Below are positions 14,301-25,470 of a DNA stretch of 64,000 nucleotides, piece by piece. The stretch is from Mytilus trossulus. Taxonomy: Eukaryota; Mollusca; Bivalvia; Mytilida; Mytilidae. The notes beneath the pieces were generated by a model. That model made no database searches, was not told the DNA's origin, and was given only the letters and a program-made list of their open reading frames with translations. Location of the stretch: the NCBI RefSeq assembly GCF_036588685.1, contig NC_086376.1, positions 25,767,930-25,831,929 on the forward strand, written 5' to 3'. The position numbers were made by a program, and so were the translations under genes. Positions within the stretch are counted from its first letter, which is position 1; each line of letters begins with the position of its first letter.

Positions 14301-16702
14301 CCAGACTCCTTAAACCAAACACGGATGCAGCAGAGGACTTGAAGGCTCACTTAGAAACATTAGAAATGTTTTCACATGATGTGTTAGAACTGAAACAATG
14401 GACTATATCAGAAATAGAAAACTATGCACATCCGCCAAAAGGGGTAGTCAACACAATGCAGGCAACTTACATATTACTGGGAGAAACTCCAAAATATCTC
14501 AAAGTGAGTGTTAGTGTTACTGTATAAAAAAAGTTCAACAAAAATACCAAACTCCGTTGATAATTTAAAACAGAAAGTCCCTTATCAAAAGGCAAAATCA
14601 AAATCTCAAACACATCAAACAAATGGATATCAATTGTCATATTCCCGACTTGATACAGGCATTTTCTTATGTAGGAAATGGTTGATTAAACCTGGTTTTA
14701 TATCTTGCCTATTAAACCTTTCAGAATATATCGACTACCGGTTATTCCGTAACAGAGTAAATTTGGTTATTTGACAAAGATTTTAAATCTACTCACGGCT
14801 TCGTAAATTATATATGCACAGAATGTATATCTGTGATCATTTTTATCAATTTAAATAAGTGAATCAAAATAATAAGTTCATGTATTGATTATTATACTCC
14901 GTAAAATATTTATCATTGTTTTGTGATGTTTTATCATATTTTTAAATTGATAAATCCACCTTCCTTCATGTACTGATTATTACACTTCGAAAAATATTTA
15001 TCATTGTTTTATGATGTTTTATCATATTTTTAAATTGATAAATCCACCTTCCTATTAAGGAAAACAAAAAGCTATTATTTTTGTCATAGAATCATTAGCA
15101 TATTCCCTTATTACAGGAATGGGGTAATATTCAACATTTACTTAGAAAGCAGCACGACAACAGCATTATAATCCGTATAAAGAACTACACAGGATCTATC
15201 GCACCAGATGTCATACAGCTTGCTGCAAGGAAGTTACGGGGAGTGGATGTAATGGAAGTCAAACATGCAAGTGCTGGGGCCGCCACATTCTACCAATGGG
15301 TAAATAAGTGGAATATATTTTGAATTGCTAGGTTGTCACTTTCTAATAATGGTTAAATATCTTCAAAATACCAGCTTGAATTCCTGTGTGTTAGTGTGCA
15401 GGGGCTGACACATTCTTTAAATAACATCTTAAAAAAATTATGAAGGGTCAGTGAGAAATGACCAGGATTATAAACTTCTACCAATGTGTAAATAACTAAT
15501 ATGTACATCTTGATTTCACTAGGTGTCACTGTGATTGAATAAGGTTATCCACCATCTACCATTTAATAAAATATCTACAATATGTAATCTTGATTTTCTA
15601 GGTTTCAGTGTGATTGACTGATATTGTTACCTTCAGCTGATTGGAAATATAAATTGACCATTGTGAATTCTAGGTCTGAGGGTGGTTGACAATGGTAATC
15701 ACAGTCTACTATTGTATAAATATCTACAGTATACAATCTTGAATTTCTAGGTCTCAGGGTGATTGACTTAGTTGTCAGAATCTACTAATTTGAAATTGCA
15801 AATGTGTGGGTCATCACCGTTGATAACAGATTTATCATTACTTTTAGCTAGTAGTTTCTTTGAATGTGCTGATCCCATTCTACAATTGTAGTTCATGTTA
15901 ATTCCCAGCCCGATGTAAGTATAATCACATCCTACTAAGATATCAATGTTTAAAAAAAAGATATCCTATAAACGCCATTGTTAAATGGATAAGGATGCTC
16001 TTATTCAAACAGAACTGCAATGTAAAGCTCTCTTAATTACCAATCATGATACAGATGAATTATATCACATTGATTAACCAGATTAAAATGTGACTTCCTG
16101 AGTAAGAATTCAACTTTTACAAATGTGAAAATGTAGAAAATGGTGTGTTTTATTGCTAGCTTAACCTCTCACTTGTATGACAGTAGCATACTGAAATGTA
16201 TAACCCAACTATTTGTCCCATGTTTGTTTGAATTTTTAAAAGAATCTCTATCCATCTTTGTCGTAGGGAATAGAAACCTTAATTATAGTTAAATTACACA
16301 AACTGCAAATAAAGATCAGGACTACAGAGTGGATGGTACTCTCAGCAGTATTAGAGACAAATGTTAATTAAATATCAGTCAAAATAAAGTATGATATATA
16401 CACTAAGGGGAAAATATGTAAAAAATCATTTTTATAGTCAGAGCACTGTAATTGCCATATAACAAGTTTTCAGGATTTCCAGATTGAACATCGTGTATCA
16501 ATTTCAAAACCAAATATAACTAAGACTATTACTTATAAATTAGTTTAATACTAACAAAAATCTTCTTTTGTTGCAGGCAAGGAATGTATTAGATGAAATG
16601 GAAGAGGGAACCTTTTCACCAAGAAAAATGTCACAAAACTTTGATTCCTTGTTGACAGCTAGAGACAGATATATGTTAAACGGCAGAACAAATTACAAAT
16701 AG
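5396..16702 (+). CDS. KY/hillarin-type transglutaminase-like protein with C-terminal dynein-stalk-like domain
   Basis: Eight exons joined by GT-AG sites and matching phases: 5396-5488, 7450-7554, 8015-8241, 10241-11612, 13114-13279, 14223-14503, 15117-15299, 16577-16702; 850 residues, stop TAG. It starts MGCGKSQ, a good N-myristoylation site with Cys3 for palmitoylation. Residues about 70-180 are the transglutaminase-like core of the KY/hillarin family (VWISCQK, TPLGYMKMIKSKTG, CRQVNIPCVIVRG, TWCAVCLDGDWGFVHPF). A basic linker follows, then the KY-type beta-rich region (TFFLIEPREIILHCFPDLREWQL is too long to quote whole; key FLIEP, HCFPD, WQLL, and later GSTGWGP). Residues about 650-820 resemble the dynein heavy-chain stalk: HPPKGVVNTMQATYILLGE and, at its end, the Ala-Ala...W helix (SAGAATFYQWARNVLDEMEE). 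The positions of the usual Cys, His and Asp of the family look substituted, so it is probably a non-enzymatic scaffold. Intron 6 and 7 carry tandem repeats. The gene model is strong; function is inference. Confidence 0.88.
8480..8985 (-). repeat. Two copies of the GACGAAACGCG dispersed repeat, intron 3 of the KY-like gene
   Basis: On the minus strand two copies (8480-8625 and 8840-8985) of a mussel-type dispersed repeat: a CTTCAACTTCGTACTTTATTTGG segment, then a GAGCGT...TGATGAGTC segment, then GACGAAACGCG and TCCTGGTATCTATGATGA. Plus-strand copies follow at 9670-9870 and 9900-10040, so this part of the intron is a loose inverted arrangement, with shared flanking motifs around AGTCAGCAC (8770 and 9520-9590). 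Further copies in the window: 13925-14000, 37630-37735, 47545-47640, 47850-47990, 49640-49845 and 51297-51480. Non-coding. Confidence 0.75.
9120..9225. repeat. 54 bp tandem duplication in KY-like intron 3
   Basis: Two near-identical copies of a unit that begins GATCATGTAGTGATTG and ends AACGTCCAT, followed by the start of a third copy. One base differs (GATAG versus GGTAG), so the duplication is recent. It is not next to an exon. Confidence 0.85.
9670..10040 (+). repeat. GACGAAACGCG-family repeats, plus orientation
   Basis: Two tandem copies of the same dispersed family (AGATTACCTTAGCTG, CTTCAACTTCG or CTTCAGCTTCG, GATGAGTC, GACGAAACGCG, TCTATGATGAGTT). The second copy lacks the GACGAAACGCG core. 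They end about 200 bases before exon 4 of the KY-like gene. Confidence 0.75.
12590..12885 (+). repeat. Dispersed repeat with GGCATGCCACAAAACCAGG core
   Basis: Repeat with the order GGTTTGGCATGCCACA, AAACCAGGTTCAATCCACCA, CTGTACCAAGTCATG, TGTTGTGTCGTAGCTCTC, CTATCGATTTATGAATTTT, GAACAGCGGTATAC. A minus-strand copy lies at 43060-43300 in intron 3 of the Shiftless-like gene and a short piece at 6895-6955. Reading frames that cross it are not genes. Confidence 0.75.
14535..14720 (-). repeat. Dispersed repeat with AACCAGGTTTAATCCACC core, minus copy
   Basis: Minus-strand copy of a very common family whose plus-strand order is AAACCAGGTTTAATCCACCA, GCCTGTACCAAGTCAGGAAT, ATCCATTCGTTTGATGTGTT, GGGACTTTCC, CGGAGTTCAGTATTTTTGTG. 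Other copies: 9340-9510, 34975-35165, 39225-39400 (minus); 41085-41245, 46425-46630, 48205-48415, 51475-51600, 52600-52770, 53845-54035 (plus). In two places it follows directly on a decayed reverse-transcriptase element. Confidence 0.75.
14878..15052. repeat. 86 bp tandem duplication in KY-like intron 6
   Basis: Two copies of a unit that begins TTCATGTATTGATTATTA or TTCATGTACTGATTATTA and ends TTGATAAATCCACCTTCC, with a few substitutions between them. It ends about 65 bases before the acceptor of exon 7 and holds no exon sequence. Confidence 0.85.
15270..15910 (+). repeat. Degenerate tandem array seeded at the exon 7 donor of the KY-like gene
   Basis: The end of exon 7 and the start of its intron (GCCACATTCTACCAATGG|GTAAATAAG then TTTTGAATTGCTAGG) recurs in degraded form along the intron: GCTGACACATTCTTTAAATAA near 15400, CTTCTACCAATGTGTAAATAA at 15475-15495, CATCTACCATTTAATAAA near 15550, GTCTACTATTGTATAAATA near 15705 and CCCATTCTACAATTGTAG near 15875, with TTCTAGG plus a GTG/GGTGATTGA motif between them. 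So each unit holds a piece of the exon end and its donor. Unit length is about 75-110 bases and varies. Confidence 0.6.
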
Positions 16703-16827
16703 AATCTCTTAATCTTCACTGTTCAATTCATTTACAAATAATTTACAAATTGCTTATTTCAGTGAAAATGATGGGTTTTTTTCACCATTAGAAATTTGGG
16801 ATCAATTTAATTATGAATTTTTATTGT

Positions 16828-16833
16828 AATAAA
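16828..16833 (+). promoter_or_regulatory. Polyadenylation signal AATAAA of the KY-like gene
   Basis: An AATAAA lies about 125 bases after the stop codon of the KY-like gene, in an AT-rich untranslated stretch. Placement and spacing fit a 3' end; no cleavage site can be read directly. Confidence 0.5.
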
Positions 16834-17850
16834 ACAGTAAACAGGACTATTTCTTGAGCATTTTATTTCTGTAAACATATTAAAAATGAGAAAAAATGAT
16901 AAAAGACTTAAGAGGGACGAAAGATACCAAAGGGACAGTCAAACTCATAAATCTATAACAAACTGACAACACCATGGCTAAAAATGAGAAACATAAACAG
17001 ACAAACAATAGTACACATGACACAACATAGAAAACCAAAGAATAAACAACACGAACCCCACCAAAAACTAGGGGTGATTTTAGGTGCTCCAGAAGATAAG
17101 ATAGATAGTTACTGTACCTTAATTGTGAAATAAAAATATTAAAATATAATCAGTACTTATGGTTATAAAGTATTAGATTATTCCTCAAATTATTTGATGG
17201 GTCCCTTGGGCAGTCTATATTTCACAAAAGTTCTCTTTTCTTATAATTTCACCATAAGGTCAGGTGAATTAATAGTCATTGATGCACACATAGGAGAAGT
17301 GGTTGACAGCGATTCAATCTACTCAGCTTTCTAGAAAAAAAGTTTACTAAAAGACATTGATGAAATTATTCATAACGGTTTTGTAATAACATGAGCAACA
17401 TAATGGGTGCCACGTGTAGAGCAGGATCTGCTTACACTCCGTGAGCATTTGAGATCACCCAATTTTTAGATGGGGTTCCTGTTGCTTGCTAAGTCCTTAG
17501 TTTTCTATGTTGTGTCTTGTGCACTTTTATTTTTCTGTTGTTTTCATATGTTTTTTTTTCTCAATGGCAATTTTCTATATTTGAGTTTGATTGTCCCTCT
17601 GGTATCTTCCATCCATCTTTTATACCACATGTTCTCATGTATATTGTTTAAGCCTTCCATTTTTTCTTCTGAAACAAGTAACAATAATGTTGTAATCAAA
17701 TCAATTGTTATAAAACTTACAATAAAAAATAACATTCTCATTGCTTATTTTTTTTTTTAAATAATTTGTTGTATGATGACTTATCTCCCCTCAATCAACC
17801 ATTTTAATGGGCCTGGAAAACTAAGGCCAAATATGTAAAATTTTAAGATA

Positions 17851-17856
17851 TTTATT
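17851..17856 (-). promoter_or_regulatory. Polyadenylation signal of MRPS27
   Basis: On the minus strand an AATAAA lies about 47 bases after the MRPS27 stop codon. Position fits the 3' end of that gene. Confidence 0.5.
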
Positions 17857-17902
17857 ATTTTTATTTTCACAAGAACTCTATCTGCATATACATATTTCAA
17901 AT

Positions 17903-20900
17903 CTATTTTTTCTTAATCTTTCTTTTCTTCTGGTCTGCCAATTTTCTTTCCTCAATTTCATCTTCATCAAGTACTTTCTTCTTGACTGGTTCTTTATGAG
18001 GAATTGGAGCTCTTAATCCTGCCAGTTTTATTTCATTTTCATACATATAGTACGACAATAGTTCTTCCCTTTCTTCTAACTCAATTATTTTCTCTTGAAT
18101 TTCATCCATTTTCTGTTGTCTGATAAAATCTTTCATTTGTTGATCTAACCAGTTTTGTCTCCTATTTTCCCAAGATTCAATTAAGGATTTTAATTCTGTT
18201 ATATCTGATTGTTCATACTTTGAAATTTCACTATTCACATAGTCAGAAATTTTTGTTTCAAGGTCTTCAGAACTGATCTTATTTTCACTTTGAAGTCTTT
18301 CTTTTATTCCCTGTAAAGTATACATTAAATATAGAGTGATTTTTTTTTAGAAACTAGTGGTTAGTATTACCTTCAAAGATTTTCATCCTTATGAATTGCA
18401 AATCTTAAGTGAAAACATGTTTCTTGTCAGGTATGAAATTAAGTATCAGGTTGAACTTATACCCTTCTTTAATTGGTAATCGGGAAGTTGAAGAGCAATG
18501 GATGTCGTAACCAAATTGCTGGGTGTTCTTCCGAAAGTTGTTCCTGAGAAAAATTGGCAAGGCCATTATTTGGTTAGCAGTAATTGGATGTTTATGCATC
18601 TACTAAAATTGGCTATTTTGCAAACATATGAGAGATCTGAAATTTCTTGATCTTTTATACTATAATTTGCATATACAAGATGTGAATAAATCCTAAAATA
18701 TGCACCTGTATTAAACTATTAAAGGAGCTAAAGACTGGGAAAAAAATCTGGTGTGAATAGTTACAAAAATTAATTCTGAACCATTATCAAACCAAAACTG
18801 GCAAATTATATTGAAGTACTGACCAGGTGCTTAGTATGACATACCTGCCAATTTTTAATACAATCTTCTTTCTCAGCTGAGGTAAGCTTAAGTTTATGTA
18901 TTTCATCCTCTATTCTAAGAAGTCCAAAATCTTTTTCTGGTTCCTCTGGGTCTCTTGTTAAAGCATTTTGTAGTAAGTCATCAAATCTTGTTACCTGTTA
19001 ACAAACATAAATTTTGACAGAATAATCTAATAATTGTTACAGACAGAATACATTGATGATGAACGTGTTATCTTCTGAGATGCCTGGGATAGAAATCAAC
19101 ATTGTTCAAAGTACATATACATGCACATGCAATATTTGTATGATTAAGAAACATTCAAATATTATGGATTGCTAAATTAAAGACAAATTTATGTATGTTT
19201 TGTAGGGTTCTTTTAATACAACTCAATTTTCTACCAGTTACAGACCCATATATGTTATTTTTTTTCAATATAAAAGGGGTTAACAGATGTTTTGATATTG
19301 ATTTACATAAGGTTGATTTCTATCAGAGGCAGCTGCTGGTCTCCCCCATCATATCTATAAATTTATTTCTACATTCATGAGTACCTAGAAAGATCTACTG
19401 CAAGTTATTTAAAGTGAAAGCATCTAGCCGACATTGGAGGATTAAGAGGACTACAGTTTTTGCATGTCCTACAGCAGGGATGTCAGTCAAATAAAGATAT
19501 ATTTGTGGAGAAAAAAAGAATAAAGAAACAAATGATGTATGTTAAATCTGCTTGACAATTGACCTATAACTATTTCAAGACAGAAACTTTCCATCCCAAG
19601 TCTGGAGTAGTTAATCTTAAACTATATTAACACAGATGAGGCCACTTTCATTTTTGACATATTTGATAGATTTTTCATATTTCAGCTTGCATCAGAGCAT
19701 TTTTAATGACTCAATCAGTTTAAATCTTTCACATAAACGAATTGAATCTGACAATTGAAATAGACACTAAGGTGTTTAAAAAGTGTCCAAAATATTTCGT
19801 TAGATGAACCTGATATTTGAGGCCAAAATTGGCCCTTACCGGACCTACTCCTTTAAGTAGGAGTATTTCCAGTGTGACCAAAAAGATAATAATCAAGACC
19901 ATGTGCAGTATATACATAGCAGAATTATGTAAGAATCACTTCAGCTCATTTTTCAAAGTAAGAACAATTAATACATGATACAAACTCACCACATCCTGTA
20001 CAACAATGGTCTCATCTGTATCGGACATCCAATCCTGTAACAATTTCAGTGCTTGGGGAAATTTATCATACATTCCTAATCCCACTAACTGTAAAGATCT
20101 TCCATCTACACCACCTAACTTTTTACCTAACATGTGTAATGTCTTCCCATGTAGAAATCTCTCACTCTGAATACTGAAATGGTCGTCATAGAATGGGTAA
20201 TCTATTACACCAACTGCTTCCCATTCTTCTTCCTAGTAAAAGTACAAAATAAAACGTCTGTTATAATCTATAAAAGCATTTCTACTAGATATCATACCTG
20301 AAACGGCTAATATATTAAAAATTCTTAAATATATTTAGCTTCTCTTCTCTTCTTATTTATCTGATGATTCGTTTAAAGAGTGTGCCTCACTCTTTGCACA
20401 TTTGCAAAATCTTTTGGGTGTTCATACATGACATAGCTGTTGCAAGACAAAATTTATGTCACTAGCCAGTATACCCTCATTTTCCAGTTACAATCTAGAT
20501 TTCCGCTACCTTCATCCCAGACAGCCTCCTTTACTGGACCTATCGATTGAATTTATTGTTAATGTTTTCTCATCCTAAACATGCATCACACATAGATGCC
20601 AACCCCCTTTTGACACAATCAGTAACAAACTATCAAATTTTCCGTATTTTTGAAATGTTTTCAGTAATCATTCATAAACGTGCATTTACCAATAAAAATT
20701 ACTGACGAGTGGTTGCAAAGTGATTTGCACTATAATTTGTCGTTTAATATGTTGTTTTTAGTATGTTTTCCATTAATTAATTGTTCAGATGTTCTCGACT
20801 CGTCCATTTTTGTTTTGTCAAGGAGAAGTAGAAAAACGGGGAAAACTACTTATAAAATGCATGTTTGCCTCTTCGGAAGTCAGTTAGTTACTCATCAATA

Positions 20901-23900
20901 GGTTGATAACTCCCGAGAAACCGGAAGCAATACAGTGGTGTTTTCTAAATACCGGACCAGAACGGAAAAGTAATAATAAAAATCCGCGTTTTACAAAATT
21001 GAACGGCGATGATTGGTAATCCGTAACTATTCGACTTTGACCGTAATAGCGTAGTTTTTATCGCAAAATCGGAAAAACTATGCAAAAATCGTAATAGTTG
21101 GCATCCGTGTGTTCTTTTCTCAACATTCTTAATACTTACACATAGTTAAGCTTCTGAGTTAATACATACACATATCTAAGCTTCAGAGAGTTTATCACAA
21201 GTACTGTAGATGTGAGATTAAGTCATACATACCTCTTCTTCACCCTCTTCAGCCTCTAGGTTTGGTGATTCTTGTTCAATGGGATGATATAATAATTTTG
21301 TAGTAGAATACAGGGATAGTAAGTTTGTCACTTGGTTACTGAAGTCTTCCTGTAACATCATGTCATAAGCTATTTGTGATGCCTCTGAAAGTATATAACC
21401 AATTTATTTCCTTATTATAACTTTATTTAATTTTAAATCACTTTTTTTATCAACAGATAATCATATTCTCTTATGGTTGTAACCTGTTATTGATTTCTTG
21501 CATAAAGAAAGATATTTTTGTATCACAATGATTGTTACATTCATTTGAAAATGACAGACGGATGGACAAGGTGGTTGCAATACAGGTCAATGTAGTATAA
21601 TATCAATTCTGTTATTTATAGGCTTAAAATATCAGTTTACTATTATATGTATTGCATTATATGTCTTATATGTTAAAACAAAAGTATGAATAGCACACTT
21701 TCTTAAGACTTATATTAAAAATGTGAAAAATAGAAAGCAATAATTTTAAATGAATTGTTCTGCCACTATTGCATATCCTCCCCCTAATTTCCCTCCACCC
21801 AAAAACAACTATCCCTCTTAGTTAAAACATGTATAATAAAATAAATATTCACTTTTTTTTCAGTTATCATTTTCTACATAACTGTTACTCACCATGATAC
21901 ATGTCTTTCTTTATAAAATGATCCATTAAAATATTAGCTGATAAAACATCTAAATGTAAACCATATGTTATCTGAAAATACAAAATTTCAGTTTTCGATT
22001 TCTGCAAACATGTGAAATCTCTATTCTCATTTAATGTAATTCATTTAATTCTTCCAATAAGTGTGAAAAAAATTATCACTTAAAATCTTCTCAGTGGTTA
22101 TGATGACCTTTACTTTACTTTGTCATCAAGATCAGGGGTTCAAATTAACATTTGGTACTGGAAGGTCCAGGACCTTTGACACTCCAAACTGAAAGGTCCA
22201 CAACCTAAATTCCAGGTCCTACTTTTACTTGAAATATTTCCTAACTCAGTAAGATACAAAATTTATGTGCTTTTAGGGTTAGGTTAATTTTAGCTTGTTT
22301 TGTTGTTAAAGTCACAGTTGTTAAAATGTTTAATTTATAAATAAATGTAACTGTCATGTATATTATTAATTCAAATAATCTTTTTGTTTGGTTTTTGGGT
22401 AGGGTGTCAGTGTGGGTGGGTGTGTAGTGTCTCAATTATTTGTAATTAGTTACTAATAAATTATACCATCATATTAAACAGCTCAAATATAAAGCTGTTT
22501 AAGTGTGTTATATCCAGTTGCACTATTATACTATATGTTAGTTCCTCTGTAAAAATAAAGTAAGAAACTTTCCAGATTTTTACTGGCCCTTCAAAATTGA
22601 GAAGAAATTACCTCTTGGAATATTAGTTATATGTTTACACTATAATACAAACTACATGTAATATCAACATTTATTTAAAAAAAATACTGTCACATTTTGT
22701 TGACATTGAAAATTTGTGAACTAAAAGTAATTTTGAGTTTTTGAATAAAATATTTCTTGCTTTATCTTTCTTTTCAATTTATCTTTTGGTTTTCAATTCT
22801 AGTTTTTGTTTTTCATCGTTATAAATGTATTTTGTCAACTGGCTGGAATTATTATTTTTTCATTGTATTTGGTCGGCAAATCCGGAATTATCCTTATCTG
22901 CTCTGGTGTTATAATTGTCTTCATTTTCGGTTTATGGCATCCGTTGTTTTCAATGTTGTTTTTGTCAGTCGGATACAAGTTAACTCAAATTTACACATTA
23001 CTTGTTGGCGATTTTCAGTATAAAGCTTGCGGTTGAATAAAATGAACATCGCTCTCATGAATAATAAAGATGAAAATTATTTTGATATTGTTTGGAAGTT
23101 TTGGTCAAAACGGTCAGTAAAGTTAATTTTTATTTTCTTTCGAATTGAAGGTCCGTCGGGCCTAACAAGTAAGAAAAACAAAAGTCTGAATGCAATAATG
23201 CAAGGTCACAGACCTCGGACCACTGCTAATTTTAACCCCTGCAAGATATTATGGAAATATATCTTACCTTACCCATAAAATTATTTATCTTGACATTCCC
23301 AAAATTAAAATTTCAGATTATACTAGCATGACTAGTGAAAGGTTTTCAAACTTTGTTTACTTTATATTTAATCTGTTAAGTAAAAGTTTTGTTTGTTTTA
23401 ACAAATTCGAACATCTTATTTATACTTGACTATTCACCATAAAAAATATATTGTATTCTAGAATATAGTTTTAAGTTTGTAACTTTACCTTGTCTTTAAT
23501 CATGGGTAACAAACTGTCAGTTAAGTTATTATCTATATAGCCACGTACAATACCATGGATGATAGAACGACTAACTTGTGATCCATCCGGTGTCTCTCTA
23601 AATCTATAGAAGAACAAAATATTCACAATAAAATTATCAATTTAGATTTTACTATTATATCATCCCATTTACAAATAGAAACATTGTGAGAAACAAGGAT
23701 GTTTCAATTTTATTAATTTCTTATAGAGACTGAAGAATTGGCAAAACCAAATAGCTTATATGAGAAGCAAATTATTGTCTAAGTACTGTAATTTACAATT
23801 GTAAAGGTAAATTCTTCTGTTAAATTCCCAAAACAACCAGATTTAATTTCTACAAATATGTGCAATATATATACTCTCAAATGTAGCTTTTGCAATAAAT

Positions 23901-25470
23901 TAACACTGAATATGGTTAGCTTTTCTTATACAAGTATCACGGAAAACTCTTATACAAAATTATTCATATTCTACAAGAATTCACACAAAATTTTCCTTTT
24001 CAAAGAACTTACCTACTTTTATTATTTTGTTTATTTTAACCTACATATATAGATAAGGGTTCTGATGTAATAGAACCAAAATTTTCCCCTCCACTTTCTA
24101 GCCCAATATAGGTAAAATATTATTAATAAAGTGATAACACTTCTATCAGTACTGATAATCCCAATAAAATTTACTTATTCTTAGAAAAAAATTGTGCATG
24201 TCAAAAATGTTTTGCCTCAGTCGGGTGCCCAACTCAAAAGTCTGTCCTTTCAGCTAAGCATTTGAGAATTACCTTAATATAAGATAAAAGTACTTTTGGA
24301 TATTTTAAAATTACATACTGTTGTAAAATTCTATCCATAAATTCCACCTCTTTGTCGTGCACATTTTCAATTTTATTAGTCAGCTGAAAGTGAAGTAAAG
24401 TATGATGTTATAATAATATTAAAGTAAAAGAGTTTTTCATTGAATCATTACAATTTTTTATCATTATTCTTTTTGTGTGATATTAGTTATTATGGGTTTT
24501 GTTGATATATGTGAATTCAAATCTTCAACGAATTCACATTTTTTGTAGATATGTGTGAAGGCTTTCGCATAACCACAAAATCAAATATACATTTTTCTTA
24601 ATTCACTAAAATAGGTACTGTAGAAAACAAATGAATCCACCCTTCTGTCACTAGACATCCTCATCGTTTGAACTCTAGAAGATAGCTGTCTTGTGGCCGT
24701 CCTACCACATCCTCATTTTTAAATGATGTAATTTGCTGTTTCAGAATCTAATGCATCCTGTGTAATATTTTCAAAAGCATACAAAAAGCGTTTATGTTTC
24801 TCTTGTACTTACTATATCAAGATCGAGTATATTTCCTTTTCCTTTTTCAAACTTATTATATACATCTAATATAAACTCATCTGAAATAAAAAGGTAATTA
24901 TATACATCTAATATAAACTCATCAGAAATAAAAAGGTAATTATATACATCTAATATAAACTCATCTGAAATAAAAAGGTAATTATGATACAAGTACATAT
25001 ATTCAAGCTGAAGCAACTCATTTTCTCCTTGTATAAAATAAACGAAAATATTGATGAAATAAGTTATGGTGGAATAAACAGGTGATATCTCATATATCAT
25101 GTATATTAGATCAAACAAAACATTGAGGTCCAGATCATGGTCATCAAAATATTGTTATATATAGCAAAGCATGCTTAATTCCTGAGCCACCCATGGCAAT
25201 CAACAATATGCTTTTGTTCTTGTTTTACAAAATTAGAAAGAACAGGCACCCTTTTGATTACAGTGAGTCATACATGTACATTGTATGATTCCATAAAAAA
25301 ATATTTTTATAAAAAATATTTTGATTTTCAAACAAGAAACCTGGCATGGATTTCTGACAATATTTTCCTGTACTTACTGAATGCTACTTTAGATAATATA
25401 GGCGACTGTAGTCTGTTCATCCAGGCATCATGGCATCTGTAGGCATCAGATAGTAATGTTCTGCATACAT
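17903..25470 (-). CDS. MRPS27: Mitochondrial small ribosomal subunit protein mS27 (MRPS27), 5' end missing
   Basis: Minus strand, nine exons with consistent phases: 25470-25378, 24880-24813, 24383-24319, 23603-23489, 21971-21893, 21384-21233, 20232-19990, 18994-18845, 18310-17903 (stop TAG). They give 456 residues, slightly longer than the human protein of a little over 400. It is a PPR-like helical protein of the mitochondrial small subunit. The match is clearest at CRTLLSDAYRCHDAW near the start, ITYGLHLDVLSANILMDHFI and MMLQEDFSNQVTNLLSLY in the middle, and the Lys/Glu-rich coiled C-terminal region ending RKIKKK. An acidic run (EEGEEEEEEWE) spans the junction of the exons at 21233 and 20232. 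The first exon with the mitochondrial presequence should begin upstream of 25470 in phase 1; I could not place it in the transposon-rich 25.5-31 kb stretch. Intron 4 holds a DNA transposon and the acceptor at 24880 is triplicated. Confidence 0.85.
22133..23241. mobile_element. Non-autonomous DNA transposon, CAGGGGTT termini, in an MRPS27 intron
   Basis: 1.1 kb stretch with imperfect terminal inverted repeats: left CAGGGGTTCAAATTAACA, right end complement CAGGGGTTAAAATTAGCA, with GGTCC/GACCT motifs inside both ends. It is flanked by a 6 bp direct repeat CAAGAT (22127-22132 and 23242-23247). CAGGGG termini recall hAT elements, although those usually make an 8 bp duplication, so the superfamily is uncertain. 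No transposase reading frame was recognised. Confidence 0.6.
24868..24995 (-). repeat. 42 bp triplication across the MRPS27 exon acceptor at 24880
   Basis: Three tandem copies of a 42 bp unit that covers intron end plus the first 23 or so bases of the exon. On the minus strand each reads TTACCTTTTTATTTC(A/T)G then ATGAGTTTATATTAGATG. The copy that forms the exon edge and the outermost copy keep the AG; the middle copy has TG. If the outer acceptor were used, 84 extra bases (28 codons) would be added in frame without a stop. Confidence 0.85.

Larger units (their letters stand above)
16703..17902. repeat. Spacer between two gene 3' ends, with inverted GACGAAAGATACC repeats
   Basis: Between the stop of the KY-like gene and the stop of MRPS27 (the genes converge). 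16910-17100 is a plus copy of a dispersed mussel-type repeat (GAGGGACGAAAGATACCAAA, ACAAACAATAGTACACATGA, CCACCAAAAACTAGGGGTGA) and 17400-17615 is a minus copy, so the two could pair. Related copies: 7275-7345, about 31395-31470, 31655-31880 (plus), 33340-33420 (minus). No gene seen. Confidence 0.7.

Noticed and set aside
17470-17760. 96-codon hydrophobic frame, possible membrane protein
   Set aside because: It is the reverse of the GACGAAAGATACC dispersed repeat followed by AT-rich sequence.
24792-25118. 108-codon minus-strand frame as a separate gene
   Set aside because: It is the MRPS27 exon at 24880-24813 read back through the triplicated acceptor into the intron.
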